Source: Zygnema cylindricum (Eukaryota; Streptophyta; Zygnematophyceae; Zygnematales; Zygnemataceae). From it: a DNA stretch of 18,629 nt. Below the pieces are notes generated by a model. That model did not search any database and had not been told where the DNA came from. It was given only the letters and a program-made list of their open reading frames with translations. Below are positions 8,340-17,150 of this stretch, piece after piece; positions within the stretch are counted from its first letter, which is position 1; each line of letters starts with the position of its first letter. The stretch lies in assembly GCA_037447655.1 (NCBI GenBank), contig JBBHKE010002667.1, positions 1 to 18,629 on the forward strand, given 5' to 3'. The position numbers and the translations under genes are program-made.

Positions 8340-9520
8340 TGTACAAAAATGAACTGAGATGTACGAAAATATACGAAAGTGTCACCAAAAGAAATCCTTA
8401 AAAAATGTGAAAAAAGAACTGAAAATAAAATGTAATATACGACACTATACGGAAAGTTCACGGAAAAACTTTAAAGTACGGAAAGTTTAAGCTGCTGTAC
8501 TGAAATACACGGGCAAAGTAGGAGAATGTACCTTGAAAGTTGAAAACTCTGTATAAAAGCTACCCTTTTTTTCTTGCATGATAAAAGGAGAATTACAACT
8601 TCCTAACAATTGTCACAACTCGATGAAGCTTCGTAAGAAGGTAGTCCATCACCAAGTAAAGGACGTGAAGCTAGCGTGGAATCATGCATAAATGTTTTTT
8701 TTCAACAAATATCGAATGTATTGAGAATAAAAAAATGCAAAAAAAATCGCAAGGACTTCTCGAACATGGGGAGTGAGGATGGGGCTTATCATAAAAATAA
8801 CTAAGCAATAAGATAAAAAAAAAATTAGAAAGCAGTAGAATAACAAAGGGAAAAAAAACACACCATTAAATAGTTGTCTTTGTAAATATAAAAAGAGTTG
8901 AATTACAATCGTCACGATGGTCGGAGACATTGGCGAATGCTTATTATTATAATGTAAGATAAACAAAAAGGGGCGAAAAAAATTTTGATATTTATAAGTG
9001 CTCCTGAAATTACTAAAAGACAAAGCAAGAACACCTAGATAATGGTAGATCAAAATTAAAAAAAAATAGAAAGCGGTTCAAAGGGACAAAAAGGTGTTAC
9101 AAACTTACAATACAAATGTTCATCGGCAAGTTGTGTGAAAATGGCAACCAATCGATCAAAGGAGTAAGGGTAAAATTCCATTAGGCGGTCCTAGTAAATG
9201 TATGGACAAATTTACTGGCAGCGTTTAATAGTAGTCCGCTCCATTTTGTCGGGCCTATAACAAACGTTCCTCAATCATGGTTGGCGCCACATAGGTTAGA
9301 TTCTAGATTCAGAAAATCATAAAAAAATCTACAAACGGAAAGTCATAACAAATTATTTGTATGACCAGAGGTAGTTAATGATTAGTAGGTATAGTTTGCA
9401 GCCAAATTTTGATTTTGAAAATGGAGATCAAAATTTCGAAATGGAATGGCAAAAAATCGTTGAAAACTTTAAAGGTCGCGACAAACTTTGAATATCAGTG
9501 GATGTCAGACAGAGCTTGTG
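8340..9520. other. AT-rich non-coding stretch
   Basis: GTACG-type motifs continue to about 8530, then A-rich and T-rich sequence without a recognisable gene. A 10-bp perfect inverted repeat (AAATTTTGAT at 9404-9413, ATCAAAATTT at 9427-9436) is the only structure seen. The 123-codon minus frame at 8682-9053 is a hydrophobic run from A-rich DNA and is not believed. Confidence 0.5.
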
Positions 9521-9525
9521 AGGAT

Positions 9526-9555
9526 ATTAACGGTTCACCTAATAACGGTTCACCT
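9526..9555. repeat. 15-bp imperfect tandem duplication
   Basis: Two 15-base units sharing AACGGTTCACCT (9529-9540 and 9544-9555), with one difference in the rest of the unit. The surrounding frame (to 9892) encodes nothing recognised. Confidence 0.85.
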
Positions 9556-9924
9556 TCTAGTGTGCCAAGCACATGGCCTTACAACGTGTAGGCCTGTGAT
9601 CGCTTCTTCAAAGTGGATGTTTTTTTGCCTTTTCACGTGTACCAATGGTTCACGTGCAGTGGGAAGAAACTTTCCTCGCGAGGAGAGTATCTTCACACTG
9701 GATGATGTGCGCGATTGCTTCGCGGATCTGAAAAAGTGGAATATCAAACAGAATTACACCTACATCATTAGAGCCCCCTGGGAGCTTTCCAGTAACGATG
9801 TTTTGTCTAACAAACAAAATTTAAGTTACGGCTTTGTACGGCGATGTACGAAAACGTATGGCGTCCAGCAACAAACCCCACTTTTCGTCTAATGGAATTC
9901 TACCCTAAGTGGATATTCTGTTAT

Positions 9925-10415
9925 TTAGCCATCTTGCCACTGTTGTTCTACAACCATCGGCGCAGGTGGAGGAGTAGCAATAGTAGTAGAAGTAGACATG
10001 ATACACTCTTAGAAGCTATCAAGAATACTACCAAACAACTATTTTTAAGTATTCACCAAATCTTATACAAGCATCCAAACTTTGCGAAACTCTATCAAAA
10101 CATAGAGCGGCAAAAACAGTGACAACTACCAAAGTTTCAGTACAATTGACCTGACAACATTCAAGATATAATACTCAGATGTTTCCCAAAAACTGTTTGC
10201 ATTTTTACTACTTGGAAGTCTAGATACATAAAATGTTCTAAGTCCTAAGTCTTATGCTCGCAGTGAATATCTACTCTATGTTGTATCGTCGATGCAATTG
10301 TACCAGAGAAGTACGCCAAAAACAAAGCTACCACTAAGATCACTGTATTCCTAATCCCGCCAAACTATTCTATCATAGTACAATCCTCACTACTCATAAT
10401 CTAAACCAAGTGATT
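9925..10415 (-). mobile_element. Copia leader spacer and gag start, copy 2
   Basis: On the minus strand this is a diverged copy of 3301-3730, ending in an intact ATG (9999-9997) and a 24-residue start, MSTSTTIATPPPAPMVVEQQ, before a stop at 9927-9925. Shared blocks with copy 1 include the Ser/Thr- and Pro-rich start, AGCTATCAAG, CTAAGTCCTAA and CAGTGA. No PBS or LTR follows on the right, and gag does not continue on the left. Both copies lose homology shortly after the same point in the protein and near the same point in the leader, so they may represent a discrete repeat unit and not random truncations. Confidence 0.6.
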
Positions 10416-10491
10416 CTATAAACACTTATCGGCTAAGTCACTTGTGGTCTTGTCATGAATCTCGTCCGTTGACAAAATTCGCATTAATTGT

Positions 10492-10698
10492 TGATGCGTT
10501 GTACTGTACCGAATCATATTCATTTTATCTACGGCTGCGTTGTTCTATACTTGATCGTATCAAGATATCCGAGGCTGCGTTGTCCGTACGGACCATATCA
10601 AACATAACCGCAACTGCGTTGTTTTGTGTGCGTCACAGTTTCGTTGCCTAGAACAGTGTCGCAATTGCGTTGTCCCAACTCTGTCGCAACTGCGTTGT
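10492..10698. repeat. Array of GCGTTGT-containing units
   Basis: Six exact GCGTTGT copies, mostly preceded by (A/G)(A/G)CT, (A/G)ATT or GAT, start near 10495, 10537, 10577, 10616, 10667 and 10692, all in the same orientation. There is one degenerate copy near 10640. The first spacings are close to 40 bp, the last is 25. Two units share GTCGCAA(C/T)TGCGTTGTCCCA. The intervening DNA is not conserved. This looks like a degenerate minisatellite or the subterminal binding-site array of a DNA transposon. The overlapping minus frame, which repeats TTQLR/TTQPR, follows from the repeat. Confidence 0.7.
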
Positions 10699-10699
10699 C

Positions 10700-11068
10700 C
10701 CATTCGATATGTGACATATGTATGTTGATGTACGTACCCTTCCAAAATACCATTACTATGCTTTAAGTGACGACGCGTGTCTTTGTAGATTTATCTTCTG
10801 GTCGTCACACTAATTAACAAAGACTTAAAGCTTTCTAAAATCAGCAGCCACGTGGCGCCAAGATAAGTTTGCGAGAATTGCAATCGCGTCGCCTCATTGG
10901 TCAAAAATAGACAGCAGCAGATTCGCGCGGCGACGTCTTTCCAACCGACGATTCGACACTTTTAAGCACTGTGGCAAAAATCATTACACTATGGATTATT
11001 ATTCTATACTTCGGCCTAAGACAAAACCGCAAAATAAATTAAACTTTTTATTTATTCGCAACCAACTA
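10700..11068. other. Non-coding stretch before direct repeat A
   Basis: No gene was seen. It contains ACGTGGCGCCA (about 10849), a CATTGG box (about 10895) and other promoter-like motifs, which could belong to the LTR suspected to run through here on the minus strand. Confidence 0.4.
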
Positions 11069-11163
11069 CTGCAATTATGTGTCCTCCATTGGACTACAGA
11101 ATTAAAAAAGCCTCTAGGTAGTTTTTAACTAACCCACTTTCAGCCACAACCACTGCTCCCCAA
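11069..11163. repeat. Direct repeat A (95 bp), partner at 16422-16516
   Basis: Matches 16422-16516 at 88 of 95 positions by eye, without gaps, in the same orientation. The two copies lie 5353 bp apart and bracket the minus-strand copia relic, so they may be surviving pieces of its two LTRs. Confidence 0.9.
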
Positions 11164-11790
11164 GCACACAAGTTGACAATTTGAGAGCATCCTTGTGCAC
11201 TATGGACTCCGTTGAGTTTGTAGGAAAAAAAAATATCACTGAAAACGACCAACCAACCGATAAGTTATGAGGTGGCAAAGATGCCAATTTATACAAACTC
11301 TCAAGGAGAGAGTTGACTGCCTACCAAAAATTGCTAAGTTCTAATTCTCTCTCACAACCCCTATCTACTGCAGTTCGAACCAATCAGATAACTGTACAGT
11401 ACAAAAAATTACTATTGCCGATGTACTTTCTTTACGGCTTGTGTAGGACAAGGCCGTTAAGTGGACGCGTGTCCACATTTTACTTGTCTTTATGTTCCTC
11501 AAAATTATCGCGACCAAATGTTATCTCTCCACGCGGAGCCAGGTCATGCCACGTCACAAAACCCCAAACTGACCATTTCAGGATCTCGACGTGGATATGA
11601 GCCGTTGGATGAAAAAAACCGACATTTAATGATAGCCGTTGAAACAAATGTCTGATTCATTTGTTTCGTGCAGGATCATGTTCGCACTGTATACTAACTA
11701 GCTCTATGTCATTTCATTTGTAATTGCGTTAATCGGATTAGAGATCAAAACAAAGTTTAAGTATTTATCACACCATATGTAATTTAACGA
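11164..11790. other. Non-coding stretch, promoter-like motifs
   Basis: No coding feature is supported. GTGGACGCGTGTCCAC (11461-11476) forms a short hairpin. GCCACGTCAC (about 11550) and two GAGCCGTTGG/TAGCCGTTG motifs (about 11599, 11632) look like plant promoter elements. It may be part of a long 3' LTR of the copia relic. Confidence 0.4.
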
Positions 11791-11796
11791 ACTCCT

Positions 11797-12025
11797 TCGA
11801 CAGACAGGTTAGAGCAGACAGCTACGCCTCGCTCTGCCGGTCAAAGGTTCAAGTCATGCTAGACTCGACCTTTTGTTGAGAGTGACTTAAGTCACTCTTT
11901 AGTCCTGTCTAATGAAGCTGAGGTAGCCATGGCTCCAATACTCCATCTCTCTTTCAGTGATTATAACAAGTGTGGGGGAGAGAGGAAAGAGGTGGAAGTA
12001 GACTGCCTACGTTTTTTTTTTTTTT
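11797..12025 (+). mobile_element. Candidate tRNA-derived SINE ending in poly(T)
   Basis: A tRNA-like head with a weak box A (11797-11808) followed by TTAGAGC, and a good box B, GGTTCAAGTCA (11846-11856), 37 bp further on: the arrangement of an RNA polymerase III internal promoter. A non-tRNA body of about 170 bp follows and ends in 14 T residues (12012-12025), as some plant SINEs end in T runs. The body contains a perfect 20-bp palindrome at 11879-11898. It interrupts minus-strand copia LTR sequence just to the right. No target-site duplication was found, so the 5' end and the SINE label are tentative. Confidence 0.45.
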
Positions 12026-12071
12026 GTTCTACTTAGCTATTCAGACATAGAACATAATACATAAATCAACA
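12026..12071 (-). mobile_element. Start of the 3' LTR of the minus-strand copia relic
   Basis: On the minus strand the sequence TGTTGATTTATG begins at 12071, directly after a polypurine tract, as copia LTRs do. It is cut at about 12026 by the poly(T) end of the SINE-like element. The LTR probably continues to the left of that insertion, possibly including direct repeat A. Confidence 0.65.
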
Positions 12072-12087
12072 CTCCCCTTATTTTCTT
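12072..12087 (-). other. Polypurine tract of the minus-strand copia relic
   Basis: The minus strand reads AAGAAAATAAGGGGAG immediately before TGTTGA, the canonical PPT-LTR junction of Ty1/copia elements. Confidence 0.8.
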
Positions 12088-12620
12088 CTCTATTTTTAAC
12101 TTTGCTTTCAATCCACATTTTTCCCAACAATATTTTCACTTGGGAGAGGGCACAACTTTGGTCATCATGTGAGCCACTATTTCTTCATAAAATCTTAACA
12201 CAAGATTCACAGTTTTTATTTTCAAATTTTTCTCTCACAAAGCTCAATCGTATGTCCATATCTTTAGCTTTGAAATGACGTTTTGGATTGGCTGCAATTG
12301 CAATGGCAGCTTGATTATCACAAAAAACTTCATGCACTCCATTCTTCATATACTCATTTCTTGCAACAAGGACTTGACCCACATCAATTCTTTCACAGTA
12401 GAACAAGAAGCCATATACTCAACCTCTATAGTAGACTGAGCAACCACCTTTTGTTGGTTGCTGCTCCAACAGCAAGCGCCTTCCCCAACATTCAACACAT
12501 ACCCAAAAGTGCATCTTCTCATAGGTGCATCCTCGTAATTGGCATCACTCCAAGTAATGATATCAGTGTGCTTCCCTCCCAAATGCAACCATAACTTTCT
12601 TGTTCCCACCAGATATCTCA
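12088..12620 (-). pseudogene. Copia RNase H domain and pol C-terminus (minus relic)
   Basis: RNase H degrades the RNA strand during reverse transcription. In order on the minus strand: WSDANYEDAP near 12540, GYVLNVGEGACCWSSNQQKVVAQST near 12430-12510 (cited here as separate motifs GYVLNVGEG and SSNQQKVVAQST), EVEYMASCS, then after a frameshift near 12350 VFCDNQAAIAIAANPKRHFK and DIRLSFVREK. A further stop-containing tail (VVPSPK) reaches the PPT. It is closely related to the plus-strand fragment at 16535-16921. The frameshift and several stops make it inactive. Confidence 0.88.
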
Positions 12621-13672
12621 TGACTCTCTTGGCTGCCTCCCAGTGTCTCTTCCAAGGATCATTAAGACTCCTACTGAGCATTCCAACTGTTGCCGCTATG
12701 TCCAACAGGGTACAATACATAAAATATATTAGACTTCCTACAACCTGCCTGTAATGGATAGACTTCATAAACTCTCTCTCTTCTAGATGAATTTGGTCAT
12801 CTAAGATTATCATTCCTCCTTCTACACTCCCATCACTTATTTTCTTCAAGTCTATCGGAGTGGTATAACTGTTTGCCTTTTCCATCTGGAATTTCTCAAG
12901 CATATTACCTATTGCTTCATTTCTGACTAAGTCTAATGATCCTTTTCCCCCTATCTCTATCTATTTAGATTCCCAAAATATACCTTGCCTCCCCTAAATC
13001 CTCATGTCAAATCTGCTTCTAAGATCTTTCGTTAACTTATTGATCTTTTGCAAAGACTTGCTTTACACCAGCAGATCATCCACATAAATTGCAAAAAAAA
13101 TCACACCATTATCATCTTAAAACATATAGATATTATGGTCAGAGCTGATCTGGATATATCCTTCACCAATGAGAAACTCATCTAGTTTCTTATTCCACTA
13201 CCAAGGAGCCTGCTTCAGTCCATATAAAGACTTTAGGAGCTTGCAGACTTTGCTCTCTTCTCTTTCCTCCACGAACCCCTCTAGTTGCCGCATGAAAATT
13301 TCTTCCTCTAACTTACCATTGAGGAAGGCGGTCTTAATACCCATCTAATGTATCTCCATATCTACCACTGCTGCTAGACTGAGGAGAATCCTTTTTGATG
13401 GGAACCAAACAACTGGAACAAAAGTCTCCTTATACTCAATCCCCTCCTTTTGGGTGAGTCCCTTTGCTACCAAACGAGCCTTATATCCTTCAATGGTATT
13501 ATTTAGGTTCAATTTAAGTTTAAATACCCATTTACAACCTATCGGTTTTTTGTCCGGAAGACAGTTTGCTAGTTCTCAAGTGTTTGCTTTCACGATGGAG
13601 GCAATCTCATCATTTATGGCTCTAATCTATCTGTCTTTCTCGGGACTGTTAACTGCCTCCAAGTATGACTGA
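12621..13672 (-). pseudogene. Copia reverse transcriptase domain (minus relic)
   Basis: RVT_2-type reverse transcriptase in the copia order (after integrase). Motifs on the minus strand: GCKWVFKLK near 13535, YKARLVAKG near 13480, KTAFLNGKLEE near 13320, SLYGLKQAPW near 13225, YVDDLLV at 13066-13086 (YVDD box intact), then YRQVVGSLIYF near 12745 and AAKRVMRYLVGT near 12620. The catalytic Asp expected in MDVKTAFLNG is Gly (near 13340), and stops replace Trp or Gln at several points, for example W*WN after QAP. An internal ORF of 185 codons survives at 12346-12903. It is inactive because of stops, frameshifts and the lost Asp. Confidence 0.92.
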
Positions 13673-14118
13673 GGCTCATCAGGGTGAGATAGCTTAGTTA
13701 CCTTATGAGCGGCCTGTTTTTCTTGTATCCTTTTGTTGCTTCTCTCCCTCACTCAAACTTTGAAGCTGGAATGGAGGGAAGTCTTGGATTCCTCCTTACA
13801 GTCTCATCGGCTCCCATATCCATGGAAGCCTGTTCCGATTCCTCCTCTTGTTTCTCCTTGAAGTCCATAGAAATATGTGAGGTGTTCGGTAGATCTGCTG
13901 TATCTTGGATCTCCCCTGAATCTGCAATCACTCTATCACCCATGTCCTTTTCGGGAAAAATAGAGTTCTCCTCACTTTCGGACTCAAAACGCATTCTTAT
14001 CTTCTTGGTATATTTGAAGTGGTCAAATGACTTCCCTTCATCCATGACAACTATATGTTTGACCAGAATGATATCTTGCTTTGCTAAGTCATTGACTCTA
14101 TATCCCTTGACATCCTTT
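13673..14118 (-). pseudogene. Copia integrase-RT linker (minus relic)
   Basis: An acidic, Ser- and Glu-rich stretch (RFESESEENS, KEKQEEESEQASMDMG at about 13800-13990) joins the integrase and reverse transcriptase domains. Such low-conservation linkers are usual in copia polyproteins. It is in a different frame from the integrase, so an indel lies near 14050-14120. Confidence 0.75.
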
Positions 14119-14740
14119 TCAAATCCTACAAAGAATCAAGGTTTTTCCTCTAGCATCTATTTTCAAGTTTTTCTTATCCGTATGAAGACTGTAAACTTGG
14201 CTACCGAATACTTTAAGATGAGAGATATCTAGTTTCCTTCCAACCCATCTTTCATAAGGTGTCATTTCTTTTACAACTGAAGTAAGGACTCTATTGTTAA
14301 TATAGTTGGCACAGTTCATGACTTCTACCCAAAACCTCTTTCCTATTGTCTTGTCGGCCAACATACTGCATACATTATCTCCTAGTGTTCGGTTAAATCT
14401 CTCTGCTACCCCATTTTGTTATAGGATATATGGTACAGTTTTTTTGGTGCTGAACTCCCTTATCTCACAAGTATTCCTCAAACTGGTTAGAGGTATATTC
14501 CCCCTCATTATCACTCCTTATTCTCTTAATGGGGCTTCTATGCAACTTTTCACTCCAAGCTTTATATTCTTTGAAGCAGGTTGGTGTTTCAGACTTTGTT
14601 CTTAGGAAAAAGACTCTAGCGTATCTAAACCAGTCATTGTTTATTGTCAACATAATCCTCTTCCCTCCGACCAAAGGTACTTTTGCAGTTCCCTAGATAT
14701 CTGTGTGGACCATATCTAATACTTTTTCCCCCCTATATGT
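14119..14740 (-). pseudogene. Copia integrase core (minus relic)
   Basis: Integrase core with its catalytic triad still traceable on the minus strand: first Asp in HTDI (codon 14701-14699), second Asp in RSDNEGEY (codon 14512-14510; the usual Gly after Asn is Glu), Glu in NGVAERFNRT (codon 14403-14401). GGKRIMLTINNDWFRYARVF lies near 14670. RFWVEVMNCANYINNRV, TPYERWVGRK and HLKVFGSQVY (about 14190-14340) are the typical C-terminal part. In-frame stops follow HTDI (Trp expected) and precede QNG (CAA to TAA). A frame change lies between about 14400 and 14465. Confidence 0.92.
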
Positions 14741-14962
14741 GGCAGCTTTGGGAAAGGGAAGTTTGTGAGCCTTACCTCAAGCACAACAACTAAAATCATC
14801 CACCATTTCATTATCACCAAACTGATTGCCTTCTATTACACCAAGATACTTCATTTCCCTCAACCTATCAAAATGCACATGCCCCAACCGATTAAGCCAT
14901 ATCATCGACTTTGGAACACCAACATAATAAGCATTTTTCTTTTCTTTACTCTGGTTAAACAT
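14741..14962 (-). pseudogene. Copia GAG-pre-integrase zinc-binding region (minus relic)
   Basis: WLNRLGHVHFDRLREMKYLG (about 14850-14910) is the GAG-pre-integrase signature that carries the His residues of the integrase HHCC zinc site; DFSCCA near 14785 supplies Cys residues. A stop (TGA) follows CCA where the family usually continues QGK. It lies directly upstream of the integrase core in the same frame. Confidence 0.9.
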
Positions 14963-15022
14963 TCCTTGGCTACCCTTGTTTGCAGTAAAGTAGACTTCAT
15001 CCCTATACTTAGCTGTAAAGAC

Positions 15023-15358
15023 TCATTTTCTAGTGAAGGTATCAAATTCCTTGTCATCTAACATAGACGTAGAGACAAGATTTTTACTTAGCTGAGGAAT
15101 GTAAAGTACATTTGAGAAGGTGAGTATAGAAGTTTTACCCTCCACTAAGACTTTCAGATCTACTGACCCCACAAGATTTGCAGTAACCACTCTCCCATCC
15201 CCATACTCTTTCTCTACAATAGGGACCTTTCTTAGCTTAGTGAAGAGTTGCTTATCACGACACATATATATGGATGCACCAGAGTTTATGATCCATCTTT
15301 CATGTGGAGCTTCCCAAATTGCTATGAGAGCACACTTCTGTCTCTGAGGGATCTCCAT
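15023..15358 (-). pseudogene. Copia protease (minus relic, catalytic Asp lost)
   Basis: Retropepsin-like domain that would cleave the polyprotein. The active-site motif WIIDSGAS reads WIINSGAS: the catalytic Asp is Asn (codon AAC at 15286-15284, one G-to-A change from GAC). NVLYIPQLSKNLVS (about 15065-15105) is the conserved C-terminal block of copia proteases. It is in the same frame as gag, separated from it by one stop at 15374-15372. Open for 111 codons but inactive by substitution. Confidence 0.92.
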
Positions 15359-15371
15359 CTCCTCCAGACTC

Positions 15372-16417
15372 TAGTCAAGAAGATGCTCCCCATCCTCCTC
15401 CCCAAAGGACTCGTCCTCGGTCTCTTCTTTTAATTTTGTGACCACAAGTGCCTTCTTTTTCCCTTCGGAAGAACCCCCTCCACGGTTCTCTTGGAGCCTA
15501 AGCTCCGACAACGTGACACAATCCGCTATGAAGTGTCCCGACCTTTTGCAAAAATGAAAAAGACACTTTGGGGGCCTCGGTCCTCCAAACTGATCTTTCT
15601 CTCCTCTGAACGGTTTCTTTAGATCCTTCCGCCACACGTTTGCTTCTGTAGCTAGAGCTTCGATGCTCTTTCCTCCTCTCGTAATCTCAATTGTGTTTTT
15701 TGGCACAAGTATCATCCGAACCAATGTGTTCCACTACCATGAACTGTCAGTCATTTCCTATACTCGGTACACTATATTTTCATACTCGCCGGGTAACTTT
15801 ATGATGAGAGTATTAACTTTTATCTTCATTGTGCTTGTCTACCGGACACTCTCCATCTCCATATACAAATAAGAAAGATCATTACAGTAGTCTTACATCT
15901 TTCCCCCTTTATAAGTATAATTTTGTAACTTTTGCTCTGCCAACTGGAGCTCTTGAATAGTACCAGCTCTATAGATCTCCACCAAACTCACCCACAACTC
16001 CTCGGCCTTGTAAATGTGGAAGTGGGGGGCTGCCAAAGCGTGAGTGAGGTGTCATAGAATGAAGTTTTTGGCAGCCATGTTGGTGTCTTCCCACGTTTAG
16101 GTATCATTCTCCACGATCTTCACGCCCACCACTCCGGGTGCCGTGGCAATAGGGGCAATGGGAGTAAGAGGTGTCGCCTTCTCTTTCCCCTTTTCGGGGA
16201 CACTATTGTCCCCATCATCTGCCTCCTTTGCTGCGGCAGATGCTGCTGCAATAAACCTTGTTCCACCAATCCCCGGTGGAGTCCCCTGAGGTGGACATTT
16301 CACTTGTCCACTAACAATACCCCAGTATCGTTTTTCGCACAAAACCCTTGTCATCATGGCTTCCTAATAGATGAATTCAGATCCATTAAAGATGGGCACC
16401 CTAGAGGGTGGGCCCAT
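15372..16417 (-). pseudogene. Copia gag (minus relic, 5' end missing)
   Basis: Capsid/nucleocapsid region. On the minus strand: VPIFNGSEFIY then EAMMTRVL and KRYWGIVSG (about 16310-16400), an Ala-rich linker, MAAKNFIL near 16075, ELWVSLVEIYRAGTIQE near 15990, then KLPGEYENI near 15790 and KNTIEITRGGKSIEAL near 15690. The zinc knuckle (15565-15518) reads CLFHFCKRSGHFIADC: the Cys expected two residues before the second Cys is Phe, so normal CX2C spacing is broken. Stops interrupt the frame (a TAG after EFIY, Trp expected). The start codon, leader and PBS are absent; at 16417-16422 gag abuts direct repeat B. Confidence 0.9.
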
Positions 16418-16421
16418 AACG

Positions 16422-16516
16422 TGCAATTATGTGTCCTCCATTGGACTACAGAATTCAAGAAGCCTCTAGGTAGTTTTCAAATAGCCCACTTTTAGCCACA
16501 ACCACTGCTTCCCAAG
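16422..16516. repeat. Direct repeat B (95 bp), partner at 11069-11163
   Basis: See repeat A: 88 of 95 identical. Weaker similarity (TTGACAA) continues to about 16530, where plus-strand RNase H sequence begins. The left edge abuts truncated gag with no PBS between, so if this is LTR sequence, the LTR-gag junction has been deleted. Confidence 0.9.
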
Positions 16517-16534
16517 GAGAAAATTTGACAAGGT

Positions 16535-16921
16535 GCATATTGTTCGAGTAGCAAGCAACAAAAAGTAGTTGCTCAGTCCACTATGGAGGTTGAATACATG
16601 GCTTCTTGTGCTGCCACTAAAAAATTAATGTGGGTTAAACCTCTTCTTGGAGAACTTGGGTTGATGAAGTCTTGAACTCAAAATGTTTTTTGTGATAATC
16701 AAGTTGCTATCTCTATTGCAACTAATCCGAAACATCACTTCAAAGCTAAGTATATTGATATTAGACTAAGCTTTGTCTGAGAGAAGGTTGAAAATCAAAT
16801 CATTAAATCAATACATAAAACTGATAGAGAAATGATTGCAGACATGAGGACAAAACTAGTGCCTTCCCCTAAGTTGATTTATTGCAGAGAAAACTGTGGA
16901 TTAAAATTGAAAAGTGACTAG
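16535..16921 (+). pseudogene. Copia RNase H C-terminal fragment, plus strand
   Basis: In one frame: SSKQQKVVAQSTMEVEYMAS, LMWVKPLLGELG, VFCDNQVAISIATNPKHHFK, DIRLSFV, then a tail ending in a stop at 16919-16921. It is the same family as the RNase H at 12088-12620 but in the opposite orientation and slightly more complete at its C-terminus. Two TGA stops interrupt it: one after GLMKS, and one after LSFV, where the minus copy has Arg (CGA to TGA). No PPT or LTR was recognised after it, although a GA-rich run follows. Confidence 0.88.
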
Positions 16922-16987
16922 GAATTAAGCAAAGTGTCGAAAAGAGGTAATTAATAGTTCACTTCTCTAATTTAGTTAGACTCTTGA

Positions 16988-17003
16988 AAGAGAGAGAGAG
17001 AGG
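16988..17003. repeat. (GA)n run
   Basis: Short GA dinucleotide tract (GAAAGAGAGAGAGAG) about 70 bp after the RNase H fragment. Its position relative to the fragment hints at a slipped purine-rich tract, but this is not established. Confidence 0.6.
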
Positions 17004-17075
17004 ATCAAAGGCACGCCATGCATGCCGCCATATTTAGAAGGTGACAGATTTTGATATAGAGGATATTATACCAAA

Positions 17076-17150
17076 ATGTTGCCTAGGTAAGGATTTGAAC
17101 CTGAGCCTGTGGTTCACTATGTAATTAGCCTTTTCCACTAAGGCGATATC
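17076..17150 (-). mobile_element. tRNA-related SINE fragment or tRNA pseudogene
   Basis: On the minus strand, a box A-like CGCCTTAGTGG (17145-17135) with a D-stem GCCTT/AAGGC, and a perfect box B GGTTCAAATCC (17101-17091), 33 bp apart, as in a polymerase III internal promoter. The segment after box B (TTACCTAGGCAACA) is typical of plant tRNA-derived SINE heads. It does not fold into a full tRNA: the acceptor and anticodon stems do not pair. The outer ATATCAAAA/TTTTGATAT pair (about 17050-17155) forms an inverted repeat around it. The far end of the element is unresolved. Confidence 0.5.

Noticed and set aside
9488-9892. 134-codon plus-strand frame after the AT-rich stretch
   Set aside because: It crosses a 15-bp tandem duplication, resembles no family I know, and lacks splice or promoter support; left unannotated as a gene.
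10434-10770. GTCACTT ends around the GCGTTGT array as terminal inverted repeats
   Set aside because: Only 7 bp match and no target duplication is visible.
11373-11390. GGTTCGAACTG on the minus strand as a possible tRNA box B
   Set aside because: No box A at a proper distance and no cloverleaf; a chance match.
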